The position numbers and the translations under genes are program-made. From assembly GCA_001632435.1 (NCBI GenBank), contig KV423941.1, positions 1-64,000 on the forward strand: a DNA stretch of 64,000 bases. Direction: 5' to 3'. This DNA comes from Calocera cornea HHB12733. Its lineage: Eukaryota > Basidiomycota > Dacrymycetes > Dacrymycetales > Dacrymycetaceae. Shown piece by piece: positions 13,001 to 22,846 of the stretch; the stretch's first letter is position 1, and each line of letters begins with the position of its first letter. The notes under the pieces are model-generated. The model was given only the letters and a program-made list of their open reading frames with translations, searched no databases and had not been told where the DNA came from.

Positions 13001-15625
13001 GCGCAACCTGAGTATACGTTGAGCTTTGGTCGTAATCGTATAACGGCTGGAAACCAGGAGACTGATTACATACAGAGAGCCACAGAGGACATGTTCGAGT
13101 CTCTTTCCCTCTATGACTTCGTTTCAAGTACATACAAAGAAGTGATAAAAGTAGATGATGATGTAACGCATGTGGAAGTCATGTCAGAGCTTGGACATAT
13201 CTCTCGAGCAGCTGGTACGGGACCATCAAAAAAGGCATCTGTCTCTGTTGGCAAGGGACGCCCCCGACTCCCGAGGGGAGGGTTTCGTCAGGGACATCCC
13301 CAGTATGGTACTCATCAGTTGAGGTTGAGTAATGCGGCACATGTCCCTGTAGTTCTTGGGCCGACCTTGCCGAGGGCAGATCGTGGGGTAGAGGAGCGCT
13401 TGGATTGGTGTCGTGCAATGGTGATCTTATTTAAGCCATGGAGAACCTTGGACGACTTATTGCCGCCGGGAGAGTCCTGGAATAGTGTGTTCGAGCAAGC
13501 CAATTTTTCTGAGCGGCACAAGATTATCATGTCGAATATCGGAGTGTTGAATGAATGCAGAGATGCACGGACTCGACGAAGGCACGGGAATGCTGACGCA
13601 GCAGAGGAGGACGAAATTGAGGCGGATTGCTTTGAGCAAGACGTTTTGCATGATGAAGGACTACAAGACGGAGATGTAAGTCATGAGAGCGCCAAAGCAC
13701 AGAGGCGATTAGAGGCGGTGAGTCGAGTTGCCTTGCATTACGCAGCAGATCTTACGCATGTGAGCATACAACGGCACCGGGCTTTCGTAAGATCCAATAA
13801 TCGTTATCTAAAGGTTGCTCAGGCAAGCCAATCAGATGTGGTAGAAGTGAAACAATTCCTTGGACTAATGCAGGAATTGCGTAGGAAGAGACGGCCTGTT
13901 GTGGTACCTGAGCAGGAAGATTATAACCTGAGTGGGGTGGAGCAAGATCACTCAAGACAGGCCCTGCTTGTTGTAGATACTATTGCTCCCGATACGGTTG
14001 TTCGTGGAGAAGGACAACCGGAAGGACGGTTGAGTGCGCAGTTATCCTTCCCTGTGGACATGCCCGAGCGATCAATTATAGACGTTGTACTCGATGGATT
14101 TAATATGCGCGGGAATTTGCAGCAAGCACGTGTTGTGCGAGAAGTCGGAGAGCATGTGATACATCGCAGTAAAGAGCAATTGCTGATGTATGTCTCAGGT
14201 GTTGGTGGTACTGGTAAGAGCCATGTGATCAAAAGTATTATTGCGCTGTTCCATCTGGCGAAGAGGACACATAATCTTCTGTTGAGTGCACCCACAGGGG
14301 CAGCAGCAATTCTCATTAATGGCTATACCATTCACGCTCTTACTTTGTTGCCCAAGTCTAAGTACAAGGTGAATCTGTCTGAGCTGGAACGAATCTGGAG
14401 AACGGTGGAGTATTTGATTATAGATGAAGTTTCCATGATCTCGGCGTTGTTTTTGAATCAGGTTTCCGAGCGGATATGTCAGGCAAAAGGTGTATCTGAC
14501 CTTGCATTTGGAGGTGTAAATGTGCTGTTCTTCGGCGATTTGGGGCAACTTAACCCTGTACGTCAAGCAGCCTTGTATGCTTACTCAGTAACGAGTAATG
14601 TATCATTTTCCACTGCGCAGTCCACACTCGGCCAATGGGCGGTGAATGGTGCACGACTGTGGAGACAAGTAAATGCAGTCGTAGAGCTCGCGCACAGCGT
14701 ACGGCATAAGACCGACCCACGATGGGCCAATCTACTGTTGAGGATCAGAGTTGGGGAGGGGTGGACAGGTCTAGGCCAACATTCTGAAAAGCAGCGAGGG
14801 AATGGAATGAACTACGCGCAGTCAGATTTGGAAGTACTGCGATCTCGCCTTGTTACTGAAGTAATGAAGAGAGATCCGCTTATTAAGATCGCATTTCAGG
14901 ATGCACCGGTGATAACGTGCACAAGAGAAATGCGCGACGAGCTTAACAGTGCCTTATCGTCAGCACATGCTAAGCGGCTGGATGAGGAATGTCTTTGGTA
15001 CCACTCTAGGGATGCTCAAGGGAAGTCGCTTTTGGGCGGAGAAGCCCAAGCCAGAATGTGGCGGTTATCGTCTACAGTAGTAGGCGATGCACTCGGTCGA
15101 TTGCCGCTGTTTCTGGGAATGCGGGTCCTGGTTACCGAGAATATTGCGATTTCCATTAACATCGTAAATGGAGCAGAAGGAACCGTGGTTGGTATTCGCT
15201 TCAAAGAAAACGCACGTGGCTGTAGGTTCGCCGAAGTTGTTTTTGTGCATATACCTGGTTGTGGATTGGTTCATCCTTCTTTGCCGGAGGATGTAGTACC
15301 TGTAATGCCGGTCAGATCATACTTTAAGTGGTCGTCTCAGTTCGGCACAGAATATAGGGTATCACGGCTTCAGGTTCCCCTTATACCGGCCTATGCGTTA
15401 ACCGACTATAAGAGTCAAGGTCGAACATTTGAGAAGGCTGTACTGGACTTAAGCAGCTGCCGGTCAGTTGCGAGTCTTTATGTGATGCTCTCACGCGTGC
15501 CGAGGTTGGATGGAGTATTGGTATTAAGAGAGTTTGGTTCACAGTTTGTGTATGGTCGTATTGATGCAGCCCTGCGCAGTGAGATGGACAGGCTAAGTGC
15601 GATATGCACAGGGGAACACATATAG
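10064..15625 (+). CDS. Helitron Rep-helicase (RepHel transposase)
   Basis: One uninterrupted frame of about 1,850 codons from ATG 10064. The frame is open back to 9749 without a good start, and an earlier in-frame ATG lies at 9941. The N-terminal third contains a Cys-rich region (CAACGEK, CPGCRRD) typical of fungal Helitron helicase-like proteins. The HUH nuclease motif GRGTLHCHMLVWLHG lies at about 12040-12080 and the two-tyrosine motif IYYITDYITKP at about 12600-12640. The C-terminal PIF1-type SF1B helicase has Walker A GVGGTGKS (about 14200), APTGAAA, Walker B LIIDEVSM (about 14415), FGDLGQLNPV and a late motif DYKSQGRTFEKA (about 15405). It nicks and transfers one strand and unwinds DNA during rolling-circle transposition. 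No stop or frameshift is seen, so the copy is potentially active. The Walker A ends GKS rather than the commoner GKT, which is permitted. Confidence 0.95.
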   Translation: MSAYPGESRVVVPQKRILGDGDGVRKRAKVSSDGVDDPVYDFPPEWNEDLVCSIIREYQEKTSVEWLKDVACAACGEKVSRGLALATPVEEVPFHLLRPDTAFPSHLYPRSYALAEYDGAFLHPKGLSNLWKKEGNVLLCPGCRRDLVTARSMPALALCNRFYYGYEHLGEEVGLAFQEATYVDLRLVARYSASNICFAYKDDPLKDGLFRNHVSGGQRFCRGNTVILPRDHLKMESVLPPPVDVLKTAFTTVFAASQSLDEKAIRALAPLKASSTRVRCLLKFLVQNNPAYREGAVGEGPVEVSEENITSIFGSETLGDMLLSAEGFLPPCIEIGHLKTMSHDMESDVAGRNEFEVDHINGDTFYMDACGFIKGDISSEKYRSMKAECLQHCLSGKSFLVSRSGAIPVSDRGNHLLLGGLFPHLDPFNLGGFDHPERRKKVDMAKQVAHLLNLYDQPFERDAQFAFVYHNVLQKRRSTTDSFFRVKETELITLMADLRRLSPLSFANLAMKLERNSAYRSQNEEELLALKVLARMNVVRRDVPGTNGYKRARRNEIRALIQTLGSPALYITITPTDIDSRLVRLLANEEGEGVLNTSGDGETYRSKVERAARVARNPGAAARSFHQTMQRFINVVLRYGKGEGLFGVCKGVYGMVEAQGRGTLHCHMLVWLHGHANPQAMRKRLKEDEHWKQRLFTWLERHIHCELPGTTEVVHEHGCALPKPKHSGDEINPCTISGPSFVDLPRGEFWPAYYEHISALVKECNWHEHRATCFSRVKKTEKKGDETCRMGIDGTTRAVTSIDSESGSILLRRLHPRINEYNDVIMFLLKCNMDIQFIGSGEGAKAAIYYITDYITKPSLPTHVGLSAVGLALQKHRRDEVELESKEAKLLLNRLVNSMMARQEMSHQQIMSYYVGGGDSYCSHKFNVLHWGSVDRLVRKWEQQREGGAVQDCTTGEGMAHVEREDGLGEEGAQPVDANAQPEYTLSFGRNRITAGNQETDYIQRATEDMFESLSLYDFVSSTYKEVIKVDDDVTHVEVMSELGHISRAAGTGPSKKASVSVGKGRPRLPRGGFRQGHPQYGTHQLRLSNAAHVPVVLGPTLPRADRGVEERLDWCRAMVILFKPWRTLDDLLPPGESWNSVFEQANFSERHKIIMSNIGVLNECRDARTRRRHGNADAAEEDEIEADCFEQDVLHDEGLQDGDVSHESAKAQRRLEAVSRVALHYAADLTHVSIQRHRAFVRSNNRYLKVAQASQSDVVEVKQFLGLMQELRRKRRPVVVPEQEDYNLSGVEQDHSRQALLVVDTIAPDTVVRGEGQPEGRLSAQLSFPVDMPERSIIDVVLDGFNMRGNLQQARVVREVGEHVIHRSKEQLLMYVSGVGGTGKSHVIKSIIALFHLAKRTHNLLLSAPTGAAAILINGYTIHALTLLPKSKYKVNLSELERIWRTVEYLIIDEVSMISALFLNQVSERICQAKGVSDLAFGGVNVLFFGDLGQLNPVRQAALYAYSVTSNVSFSTAQSTLGQWAVNGARLWRQVNAVVELAHSVRHKTDPRWANLLLRIRVGEGWTGLGQHSEKQRGNGMNYAQSDLEVLRSRLVTEVMKRDPLIKIAFQDAPVITCTREMRDELNSALSSAHAKRLDEECLWYHSRDAQGKSLLGGEAQARMWRLSSTVVGDALGRLPLFLGMRVLVTENIAISINIVNGAEGTVVGIRFKENARGCRFAEVVFVHIPGCGLVHPSLPEDVVPVMPVRSYFKWSSQFGTEYRVSRLQVPLIPAYALTDYKSQGRTFEKAVLDLSSCRSVASLYVMLSRVPRLDGVLVLREFGSQFVYGRIDAALRSEMDRLSAICTGEHI

Positions 15626-15844
15626 AGGGCGATGCAGATCAGATAAGTACAATTTACCATGTCGTCAAACTTGTGCTGCTGAGTCGTGGACTTCGCGCAT
15701 TCGCTTTTATGTTCCTGCACTCGTGGATTTCGCCGCTGACTTCCTCAGCTCCTCCGAATGACCACCGCAGTGCTATGGAGGCAGTTGGATCGGTTCATTT
15801 GGTTGAGCCTGGTGAGGCAGGTGATTCGAACACGATGCGCTCGA

Positions 15845-16830
15845 TGACCTCCGTCCATCTCACGCTGGACATCCCCTGCGATGGAGTGAGCGGTTTGAGT
15901 TATGATCCCTGGTAGTCATGGCTTACCCGGTCACTGGGCGATGGAGGGATGTGGATCGGTCGATCGGGTGTGGGGTCGGTGAGGTAGATGATTCGCATAC
16001 AGACGCATTCGCGTGCACGGCCTGTCGGCGTCACCGCTGACCTCCTCAGTTCTTGTGCGTGGCATCCGCAGATGTGCTCGATGACCTCCGTCCATCTTGT
16101 GCTTGACATCCCCTGCGATGGAGTGAGCGGTCTGAGTTATGATCCCTGGCACTCATGGCTTACCCTGTCGATGCGCGATGTCATGTAAGGAATGCAGTTG
16201 CGCAGCGCCATCCTCTTGTGTGCTGTGGCACGGTCCACTGTGCTGCGGCGGGACTGGGCGATGGAGGGATGTGGATCGTTCGATCGGGTGTGGGGTCGGT
16301 GAGGTAGATGATTCGCATACAGACGCATTCGCGTGCACGGCCTGTCGGCGTCACCGCTGACCTCCTCAGTTCTTGTGCGTGACATCCGCAGATGTGCTCG
16401 ATGACCTCCGTCCATCTCGTGCTTGACATCCCCTGCGATGGAGTGAGCGGTCTGAGTTATGATCCCTGGCACTCATGGCTTACCTTGTCGGTGCGCGATG
16501 TCATGTAAGGAATGCAGTTGCGCAGCGCCATCCTCTTGTCTGCTGTGGCACGGTCCACTGTGCTGCGGCGGGACTGGGCGATGGAGGGATGTGGATCGGT
16601 CGATCGGGTGTGGGGTCGGTGAGGTAGATGATTCGCATACAGACGCATTCGCGTGCACGGCCTGTCGGCGTCACCGCTGACCTCCTCAGTTCTTGTGCGT
16701 GACATCCGCAGATGCGCTCGATGACCTCCGTCTATCTCACGCTTGACATCCCCTGCAATGGAGTGAGCGGTCTGAGTTACGGTGGCTGATACTCATGGCT
16801 TACCTTGTCCATGCCCGTTGTCGTGCGAGC
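15845..16830 (+). repeat. 320-bp tandem repeat array
   Basis: Units begin GATCCCTGGCACTCATGGCT at 16141 and 16461, exactly 320 bases apart and nearly identical over their full length. A degenerate unit starts at 16781, again 320 bases on. The first unit starts at 15904 and is 237 bases long, because the stretch from the CTTAC block to the GGGACTGGGCG block is deleted, about 83 bases. Divergence between full copies is a few per cent. Open frames in the array repeat with the same period and are not genes. The array starts about 220 bases after the Helitron stop codon and probably belongs to its 3' region. Confidence 0.9.
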
Positions 16831-17221
16831 AATGTCCTTGCTTCGTGCCATCTGTCTAGGCTCGGTCTAACGTTCTGCGGTAACTTAGTTCGATTCGTTC
16901 AGTGGGCGATTGGTGTGTCTGCTCCCTAGACCATAAGTTGCGGCACCGGCACTGCCTTTGACTGATTGCGGGCCTATCTAGGACGCCACTTCATTTTCAC
17001 ATCGCGGCATCTGTTCTTTCCGATGGTCTCAAGTCATTGTACTGGGCCACGGCTACATGCTACAACACCGGAATGATAGATTCATTGTGTCTGTACCAGT
17101 CTGTCTATCTCTGTACCGGATGGAGGAGCTATAATAGTAGCATTGTCCCTGTTGGATGTGAACAGTGGAGCATAGCATATTATCTTAGAAGTGTTTGCAC
17201 GCAGTGCTTATTGCTGGGTAT
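16831..17221. other. Spacer between repeat array and Rad9-like gene
   Basis: No gene is seen. The Helitron 3' end may fall here, but I could not assign a hairpin plus CTRR terminus. Confidence 0.3.
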
Positions 17222-19482
17222 TCATGTTGTAATCGACAGGGGAAAGCTGCGGTCTTTTAATGATGATGGCTGACTGATTAAGCGTTGACTTACACTAGCA
17301 TATGTTCGTGGTTGCGTTGGTGGGAATTCAGGTTCTTCTGCTATGAGCTGGGCAAGGAGCGTTTCATCGAGGAGGTTGTATCTGCCTTCAGCTCGGTTAT
17401 ACGTCGGCTGAAGAAATAGTTTAGTTAACGAAATAGAATTGAAGAGATACTGTTTGCGTACCAGCTGCGTGTTACTGAATGATGCAGGGAAGGTATTGTT
17501 ATATTCTTCGTTTGGCTCATCGAGCAAAGGGGAGATCGCGTCCGGATTCGACGCGTGTGAGAGATAAGTCGAAGATAAGCTAGCAGAATGAGCAGAACGG
17601 CGGTTGGCGTTCCTGTAGTTATGTATAGCAGGCGGGGTAGGATCTTCCGTTAAAGGTGTCAGAGGACTTGATTGAACCGGAGAGACTGTGCGCTCTTCAG
17701 TGAGAGGGGTCAAGGGACTTGAGTGAGTCATAGTCATCGTGCGCGTCCTGGCACTCGACGAGGGAGCGTTCGCTTCGTTGCCGAGATTATGCACAGCAGT
17801 TTGAAGGGTCCTAGTAGAACTTGCGAGTGGCGACGAAGGGCGAGTTTGGATAGAAGTTCTTTGGTCGTGTCCTCTTGATGGAAAGGATGGGATTGTAGCT
17901 CCCACGTAGCTGGTCGCATGAGGTTGTGTTGTGACAGGCATGTCAGAGCGTGATTCTCGTCTAGGCGTTGCTTTGGGTGTGAACCGTACGGGAGACGTGC
18001 CGTGCTTCGTAGGACTGGACAAGTCTTGTTCATTGCCAGTCGGAGAGGTGAGATCTAACTGCTCAGGTGAAACGTTGATTTCGACTCGCGATGATGGTGC
18101 CGGTTCGTGCGGCGATGGGTAAGCAGCGTTTCCTTCATCGACTGTGCGTTCAACGACATGTTGTGGCGCCTCCGCAGGGTAAAGTCGCTGACGTTTGGGT
18201 TGTTCTTGCTCCATCCGGTTCGTATCACTGCCTGCCCCTTCTGTCGCAGGTCGGGGACGTTTTCTCGTGATAGTGGAGTATTCTTCTCTCTCTGCGGTTG
18301 CAATCCACGCTTCTAGCCGCCAATACGGGTCCCGTTCCTGTGTCTCTGACCAAACTTCCATCACTAACGGTTGGCCCGCCTTCGTAACGGAGATCTTCAT
18401 GTTCTTATCCATCTGCTTGGCGAACTCGGCTACTGCCTGAAAAACTTGAGCGATCCAGACGGTACTATAAGTAGGACAATGGCTCACTGAAAATTCTCTT
18501 ACGTGAAGGGACAGCGAAGTGTTTTCTTCGGTTAACTCGTAATCAATGAAGTTCATCGCAGCGATCTGCACCTCGGTCGCGATCAGACCGTGGTCTACAG
18601 GTAATTCGGTTATCAGGTTGCTATTTGTGAGGACGATGCGCTCACCTGCGTATGCATATAGGGTAACATCTTCTGGATCAAACCGAAGTGCCACGCTACC
18701 ATCTGCTCTTGGTATAGCAGCCCGCATACGCTCCATGATAATGGCAAGGACCCGATAACCCATGACAATACGGTGTGACTTAGCAGTTGCATCGACGCGA
18801 GGTTCTAAACGCTCTTCTGTCTCGAGCAGCTTCAGTCGGTGGATCTTTTGCACATCTGGAAGTAGCATATATGCTACTTTCAGAGCTGTCCTCTGGCAAG
18901 AGAGCGAGGTTTTGTACTTACCATACTCTCGCGTGACTGTAATGACAAGATGACTTTCGAGGCTCTCCTCGTCGCTATCAGAGTCTTCGGGTTCACATTG
19001 CTGAGAGGATTTGCTATGGTCGTGGGGCACTCGCAGTTCTAAACGCACGTTTTGAATAGCTTGATGCCGGTCGTTACGATGCTTGAGATAGGAGAGCAGC
19101 AGCTTCGCATTGATCCGAAAATGTACTGGGTTATTGTAGTTGGAGTGGACAGTACCATCAATGATTTCGAAGTCCATTAAGGCGCTGTAGTCTTGGAAGA
19201 GGCGGTGACTAAACTCCAGCTTGCCGTACGCAGACTTCGACGTATTGATAGCCGATATAGTGAACTGCTCATCATCAAGTAGTGGAGCACTACTGGTCAA
19301 AGTCACTTACAGTTTTTCTAGTAGCTACGATATCAACCTCGTCGGCGAACCGCGCGAGGCATGCTAGTCCTTTATGAAGCGCTACCAGCATATTCAGCCA
19401 CTCGTACTGGTATAGACCATGACATGGACTTACTATGGAGAACAGCACCATCAATCAGGTCGATTCTCAAGAGACTCTTCAT
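17222..19482 (-). CDS. Rad9/Ddc1-like checkpoint clamp subunit
   Basis: Rad9 is one ring subunit of the 9-1-1 DNA-damage clamp, a PCNA-like trimer loaded at damaged DNA in the nucleus. Exon 1 (ATG at 19482) encodes MKSLLRIDLIDGAVLH. A short intron leads to a second exon with LHKGLACLARFADEVDIVAT, and a 46-base intron joins it to FTISAINTSKSAYGKLEF at 19264. These give the start of the clamp fold. The 300-residue N-terminal region follows the Rad9 pattern, ending in a block with KISVTKAGQPLVMEVW. The remaining 300 residues are an acidic, Ser/Thr-Pro-rich tail, like the phosphorylated tails of Rad9 proteins, with repeated SPLTPLTE units. The last residues may include a small unrecognised intron. 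Assignment rests on motif order and length, not on a database search. Confidence 0.7.
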
Positions 19483-20213
19483 GACTGAGCAGTGCGTGGG
19501 AAAGATGCGTGTGGACACTATGTGAGAACGGTTGGTGATGATGGTCGTGGCAGGGAGGTTTGTGTATGCACTTGTCGTTGCGCGTTTCTGGACGCGACGC
19601 GGTTGTGACTAGTGATCGACTCGGGAATACGCGTGACGGATCTGTACTCGCGTCGTGATCGGTGATCAAGCATGCTCGAACAGTCTGTTCATGGAGGATC
19701 GGAGCAGTGCTCTCTCGTAGTCGACAGTGGCGTGGTTGGATATAAAGCTTCCCGGTTTGATGAACGGTCGCCATCCGAGCGAGTGTGCCCATATTGACGC
19801 GCAAGTGTTACAGACTCCAAGTCGGACAACACAGACAGCTAGTTGTTCCAGTAATCAGAGAACCCGACCAGACAATACATTTAACACAGAGGTGAAGTCC
19901 GACCCCCATAACCAGCAATTTGGAACGCTCGCTGCGGATAGATGCTGTGCACGGATGCAATACCCCTCGCGGCGAGAGTGCTACGCAGCTGTCATCGTCA
20001 TGTCTTTCTCTCGATTATGTTGGATTGCACCTCAACGTAATGCAATCGACATGACACTGTTGCAAGTCATGTCCCAAGTGTTCATTCATATTAATCTCCA
20101 TTGCGTCTATGAACTTTGCTTCCTCACTTTGTCTATAAGAACGGTGACTCGACAGAGAGGTATTTACGGATTCCGCGTCCTTCTGTCCCTTTTCGGCCGT
20201 TTTCGCGGAGTCG
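19483..20213. promoter_or_regulatory. Divergent intergenic region between Rad9-like and SKP1-like genes
   Basis: About 730 bases with no supported gene. Upstream regions of both flanking genes must lie here. An open frame crossing it has no recognisable domain. Confidence 0.35.
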
Positions 20214-20976
20214 ATGGCTGTTTATCTTAGCGCCAGCGATGGGATACCAGTCTATATCAGCTTGCGTGCGGTTCGACTCATCGGGCTAGTAAATGACTGT
20301 CTCATAGGGGAGTGCGTCATTGCTCTGATATGTTGGTTCTAAAGACCGATTCAGTCTGCAACGAAACGAACCATTCGGCGACGATTCCCGTCCAAAAGGT
20401 CTCCTCGCCCATCCTGTCGAAAGTATATGGAATTTGAAGTGTTTTGGGCGCGATTTATTGTTGATGAACATACTATACTAGGTCGTGCTTTGGTGCGAAC
20501 ATCACGCTGATAGCTCGCCGCCCAATGAAGCGAATCCAAATGCCGAGTTTTCAGACTGGGATATGGGTTACATAGGGGAGAACATTGATGAAATGTAAGC
20601 ATGGCAAATAAGCTATGATATCAAGTTCATTTGGTTGCACCAGTCTATGTATCATGGAGGTATAGTGGACATTCTGTGTCATACCGACGAGGCTACTTTC
20701 TTACAAGGTCTAGGCTGCAGACTACTTACACATACCGAGTCTTGTGTACGTCCTTCTGTCTTTTGACGGTATCATTTACCCACTGGTTACAGGATACTCG
20801 CTTGCAAAGGGCTTGCCGATGCTCTTCACGGACAAACACCAATGGATATATGCGCTCGACTTCACCTTGTGAGAGATTTCTCTGACGAAGAACAGGTGAG
20901 AATATGTCAAGTCTTAGGAAAGAATATCGTTTGCTCATAGTCGCAGGATACAGTTGATCATGAGAATGTACGATAA
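20214..20976 (+). pseudogene. SKP1-like SCF adaptor, diverged or decayed
   Basis: Short exons reproduce SKP1 in order. They are MAVYLSASDGIPVYISLRAV (start of the BTB/POZ fold), ATIPVQKVSSPILSK, an intron (GTATAT to CTAG, about 20421-20480), VVLWCEHHADSSPPNE, FSDWDMGYIGENIDEM, ACKGLADALHGQTPMDICAR and VRDFSDEEQ. A final exon gives DTVDHENVR and stop. SKP1 links F-box proteins to cullin in SCF ubiquitin ligases. The loop after ENIDEM, where SKP1 has its conserved LAANYLDIK helix, is poor: the frame meets TAA directly and only a YDIK-like remnant follows. The join from the first to the second exon also does not close in frame. It may be a fast-evolving paralog with an intron I misread, or a recent pseudogene. 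The gene is invisible if only long frames are considered. Confidence 0.6.
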
Positions 20977-21073
20977 CGGTTCCCCTTTTAATTCCTGGTC
21001 ATACTAAATAGGCAAGACAGTGCTGGGCAGAGTTTGGCTCGGGATGGTGATCTGCTGGACGACTGGATATCAT

Positions 21074-22183
21074 TCATTCGAACATTGAAGCAGCCGGCGA
21101 AGAAGGGTCTTCTAAGAAGGACATAGTAGACACGTTGGGTTCTACTGTATCGTCTGTGTCCTGGGCTGCACGTATATGTATGATAGACTGTAGCACGATG
21201 AGCAAGGGATGAAAAGGAGGAGAAGGTGCTTAACTGGTGCCATAGCATCATCCTGACCGGCTAGCTGAATGACATGTTCCAGCTTCAAGTATAGATTGAA
21301 GCTGTTTCCCTCGCGATGCACAACATCAAACGATACCGCCACATCGACGAAATCGCCGTCCTGAAAGATAGCTGGATGTGCACGAGTGACTTGACCATCT
21401 TGGCGTCGAATACCGAGCAAGGGAGGGCGCTCACGCTGCCACTTGTGTCGAACCTTGTTTGCCGCCCTGACGAATAAATGGTTGCCAGCTTCTAGTTCTG
21501 GACTGGGAGCTTGCTGTTTCTATCATAATATGAGGTTCGTGATCGGAAGTTTGTAGTGATACGTATACGTACAACTCTAGCGAACACGCGTCTAGAACAG
21601 CGTATAGTATCCATGTTGCCGTGAGTCGAATTATCAAGGCAGGACATGTGGGTCATGGCGCCATACCATCGACGTACGAAGGCGAGGGCCATCCATGTAT
21701 CTGTCCACAATGTGCCATAGGTATCTGAGCCCGGCTCCAAGTGAATTGCGTTTAGAGCCGAGACGCAGGTCTCCGGTTGTCTGAAACCTATGAGTACTAT
21801 CTTTCCGTTCGTGTCTCGCCGACTTACCCGTCCCAGTTCCCATAGATACCAATACGCGCGTGCTTCAGGAATCCTTGGAGTCGTAGAATAGCGGTGTTGT
21901 AGCGAGGGCCAGTACCGACGGACATGACTATCTCATTGGCATGCCACTTGTCCTTGGAATGCACCTTCGGAGCAATGCTTAGCATAGTGCAGACATCTTC
22001 ATAGCGGCGGGGAAAGCCTGTCATATTCTCCGCAGTATCCGCTAGCAGTGATGCTTCTGGAAAACCCCAAGTGTCACGTCCGAGTCGGCCGTACGCGTCT
22101 GTGAAATCCATAAGCCAATGGGTTGGTCGGAGTAGGAAATCCAAACCTTGTATAAACAGAGCCATACCAAGCAAACATGTCAT
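21074..22183 (-). CDS. Unrecognised multi-exon protein with strand-rich C-terminal module
   Basis: I do not recognise this protein. Four exons join cleanly. The first ends in the block RIGIYGNWDG (donor GGGTAAGT). The second carries TCVSALNAIHLEPG and RRVFARV (donor GTACGT). The third holds LEAGNHLFVRAANKVRHKW, then DGDFVDVAVSFDVV and FNLYLKLEHVIQL. A probable last exon is acidic (SFLEDPSSPAASMF) with its stop at 21076-21074, reached through a weak GTTAAG donor. The alternating hydrophobic pattern of GDFVDVAVSFDVV and YLKLEHVIQL suggests a beta-barrel-like module, and a similar pattern closes the neighbouring plus-strand protein (22847-24271). The first ATG used is at 22183, but an upstream exon is possible. 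Confidence 0.55.
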
Positions 22184-22846
22184 CGATCCCTCCGGCACAG
22201 AACCTTTTTATGTCCCATGCTGCTAGACCGGCCGATATCTGAAGTACGTAACACGAACATGAAGTCGGCAGTTCGATGTGCGCGGGTGTTGGCGGGTTTG
22301 CACACACGTTGTACTGTGAAGGCTTGCGATGGTGATGCTTGTTGTCGCAAGGTGTGCGCGTTTCCCACAGAACACGCTGCCACGGATCGGAACCTGTGTC
22401 GTCCACTCGCCCCACGTGGCAGCTGCGGATCTGCTTCCTTCGTGATTTGCGTTTCCGATGGAGGGCGTCGCGAGCCTTCGGTGGTTATCACACTCCTTTC
22501 CCTCTCGTATGCGATCCAGATTGCGTTAGTTAGGGAATTGCATGTCCCCTCAACGCCGCACACTCACATGAAAAAGCTCCTACGATCGATATCAACAATG
22601 CGATCGGTGGGATGGCGGCCGTGTCTATCGTATCCGCTCGTTCAGCGACGTTATCTGTTGTCATCGTGATTACTTGGGATTCTTGCCTTGCTGTGCGAAT
22701 CTACGGAGGATTGTCAGATTGAAGTTGCACATCGCATGATCACCCAATGAGGGTGGCTTTGCGAATGGTGTCCTTGGACAGTATAAAGCCACGGTAGAGC
22801 CACACGATCAAACGGAGATCACTGCACCGTCAGTTGGAAAGGCCAG
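22184..22846. promoter_or_regulatory. Divergent spacer between two unrecognised genes
   Basis: About 660 bases with no supported gene, lying between head-to-head genes, so it should hold both promoters. A GTATAAAGCC box at 22779-22788, about 60 bases before the plus-strand ATG, is a plausible TATA element. Confidence 0.4.

Larger units (their letters stand above)
9541..16850 (+). mobile_element. Autonomous Helitron (RepHel), borders approximate
   Basis: A rolling-circle DNA transposon, defined by the intact Rep-helicase gene at 10064-15625. Flanking non-coding DNA is of two kinds: a GATG-rich block on the left and a 320-base tandem array on the right. Helitrons start TC, end CTRR after a short hairpin and insert between A and T. 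I looked for these ends and could not identify them with confidence, so the limits given are only the outer edges of the repeat-like DNA around the gene. Base composition is lower in GC than the chitin synthase on its left, and the gene has no introns, both consistent with an inserted element. Confidence 0.7.

Noticed and set aside
15845..16830. Several open frames of 60-111 codons on both strands
   Set aside because: They recur with the 320-base repeat period and reflect the satellite, not genes.
19727..20230. Plus-strand frame of 167 codons
   Set aside because: No recognisable domain, overlaps the start of the SKP1-like gene in another frame and occupies the shared promoter region.
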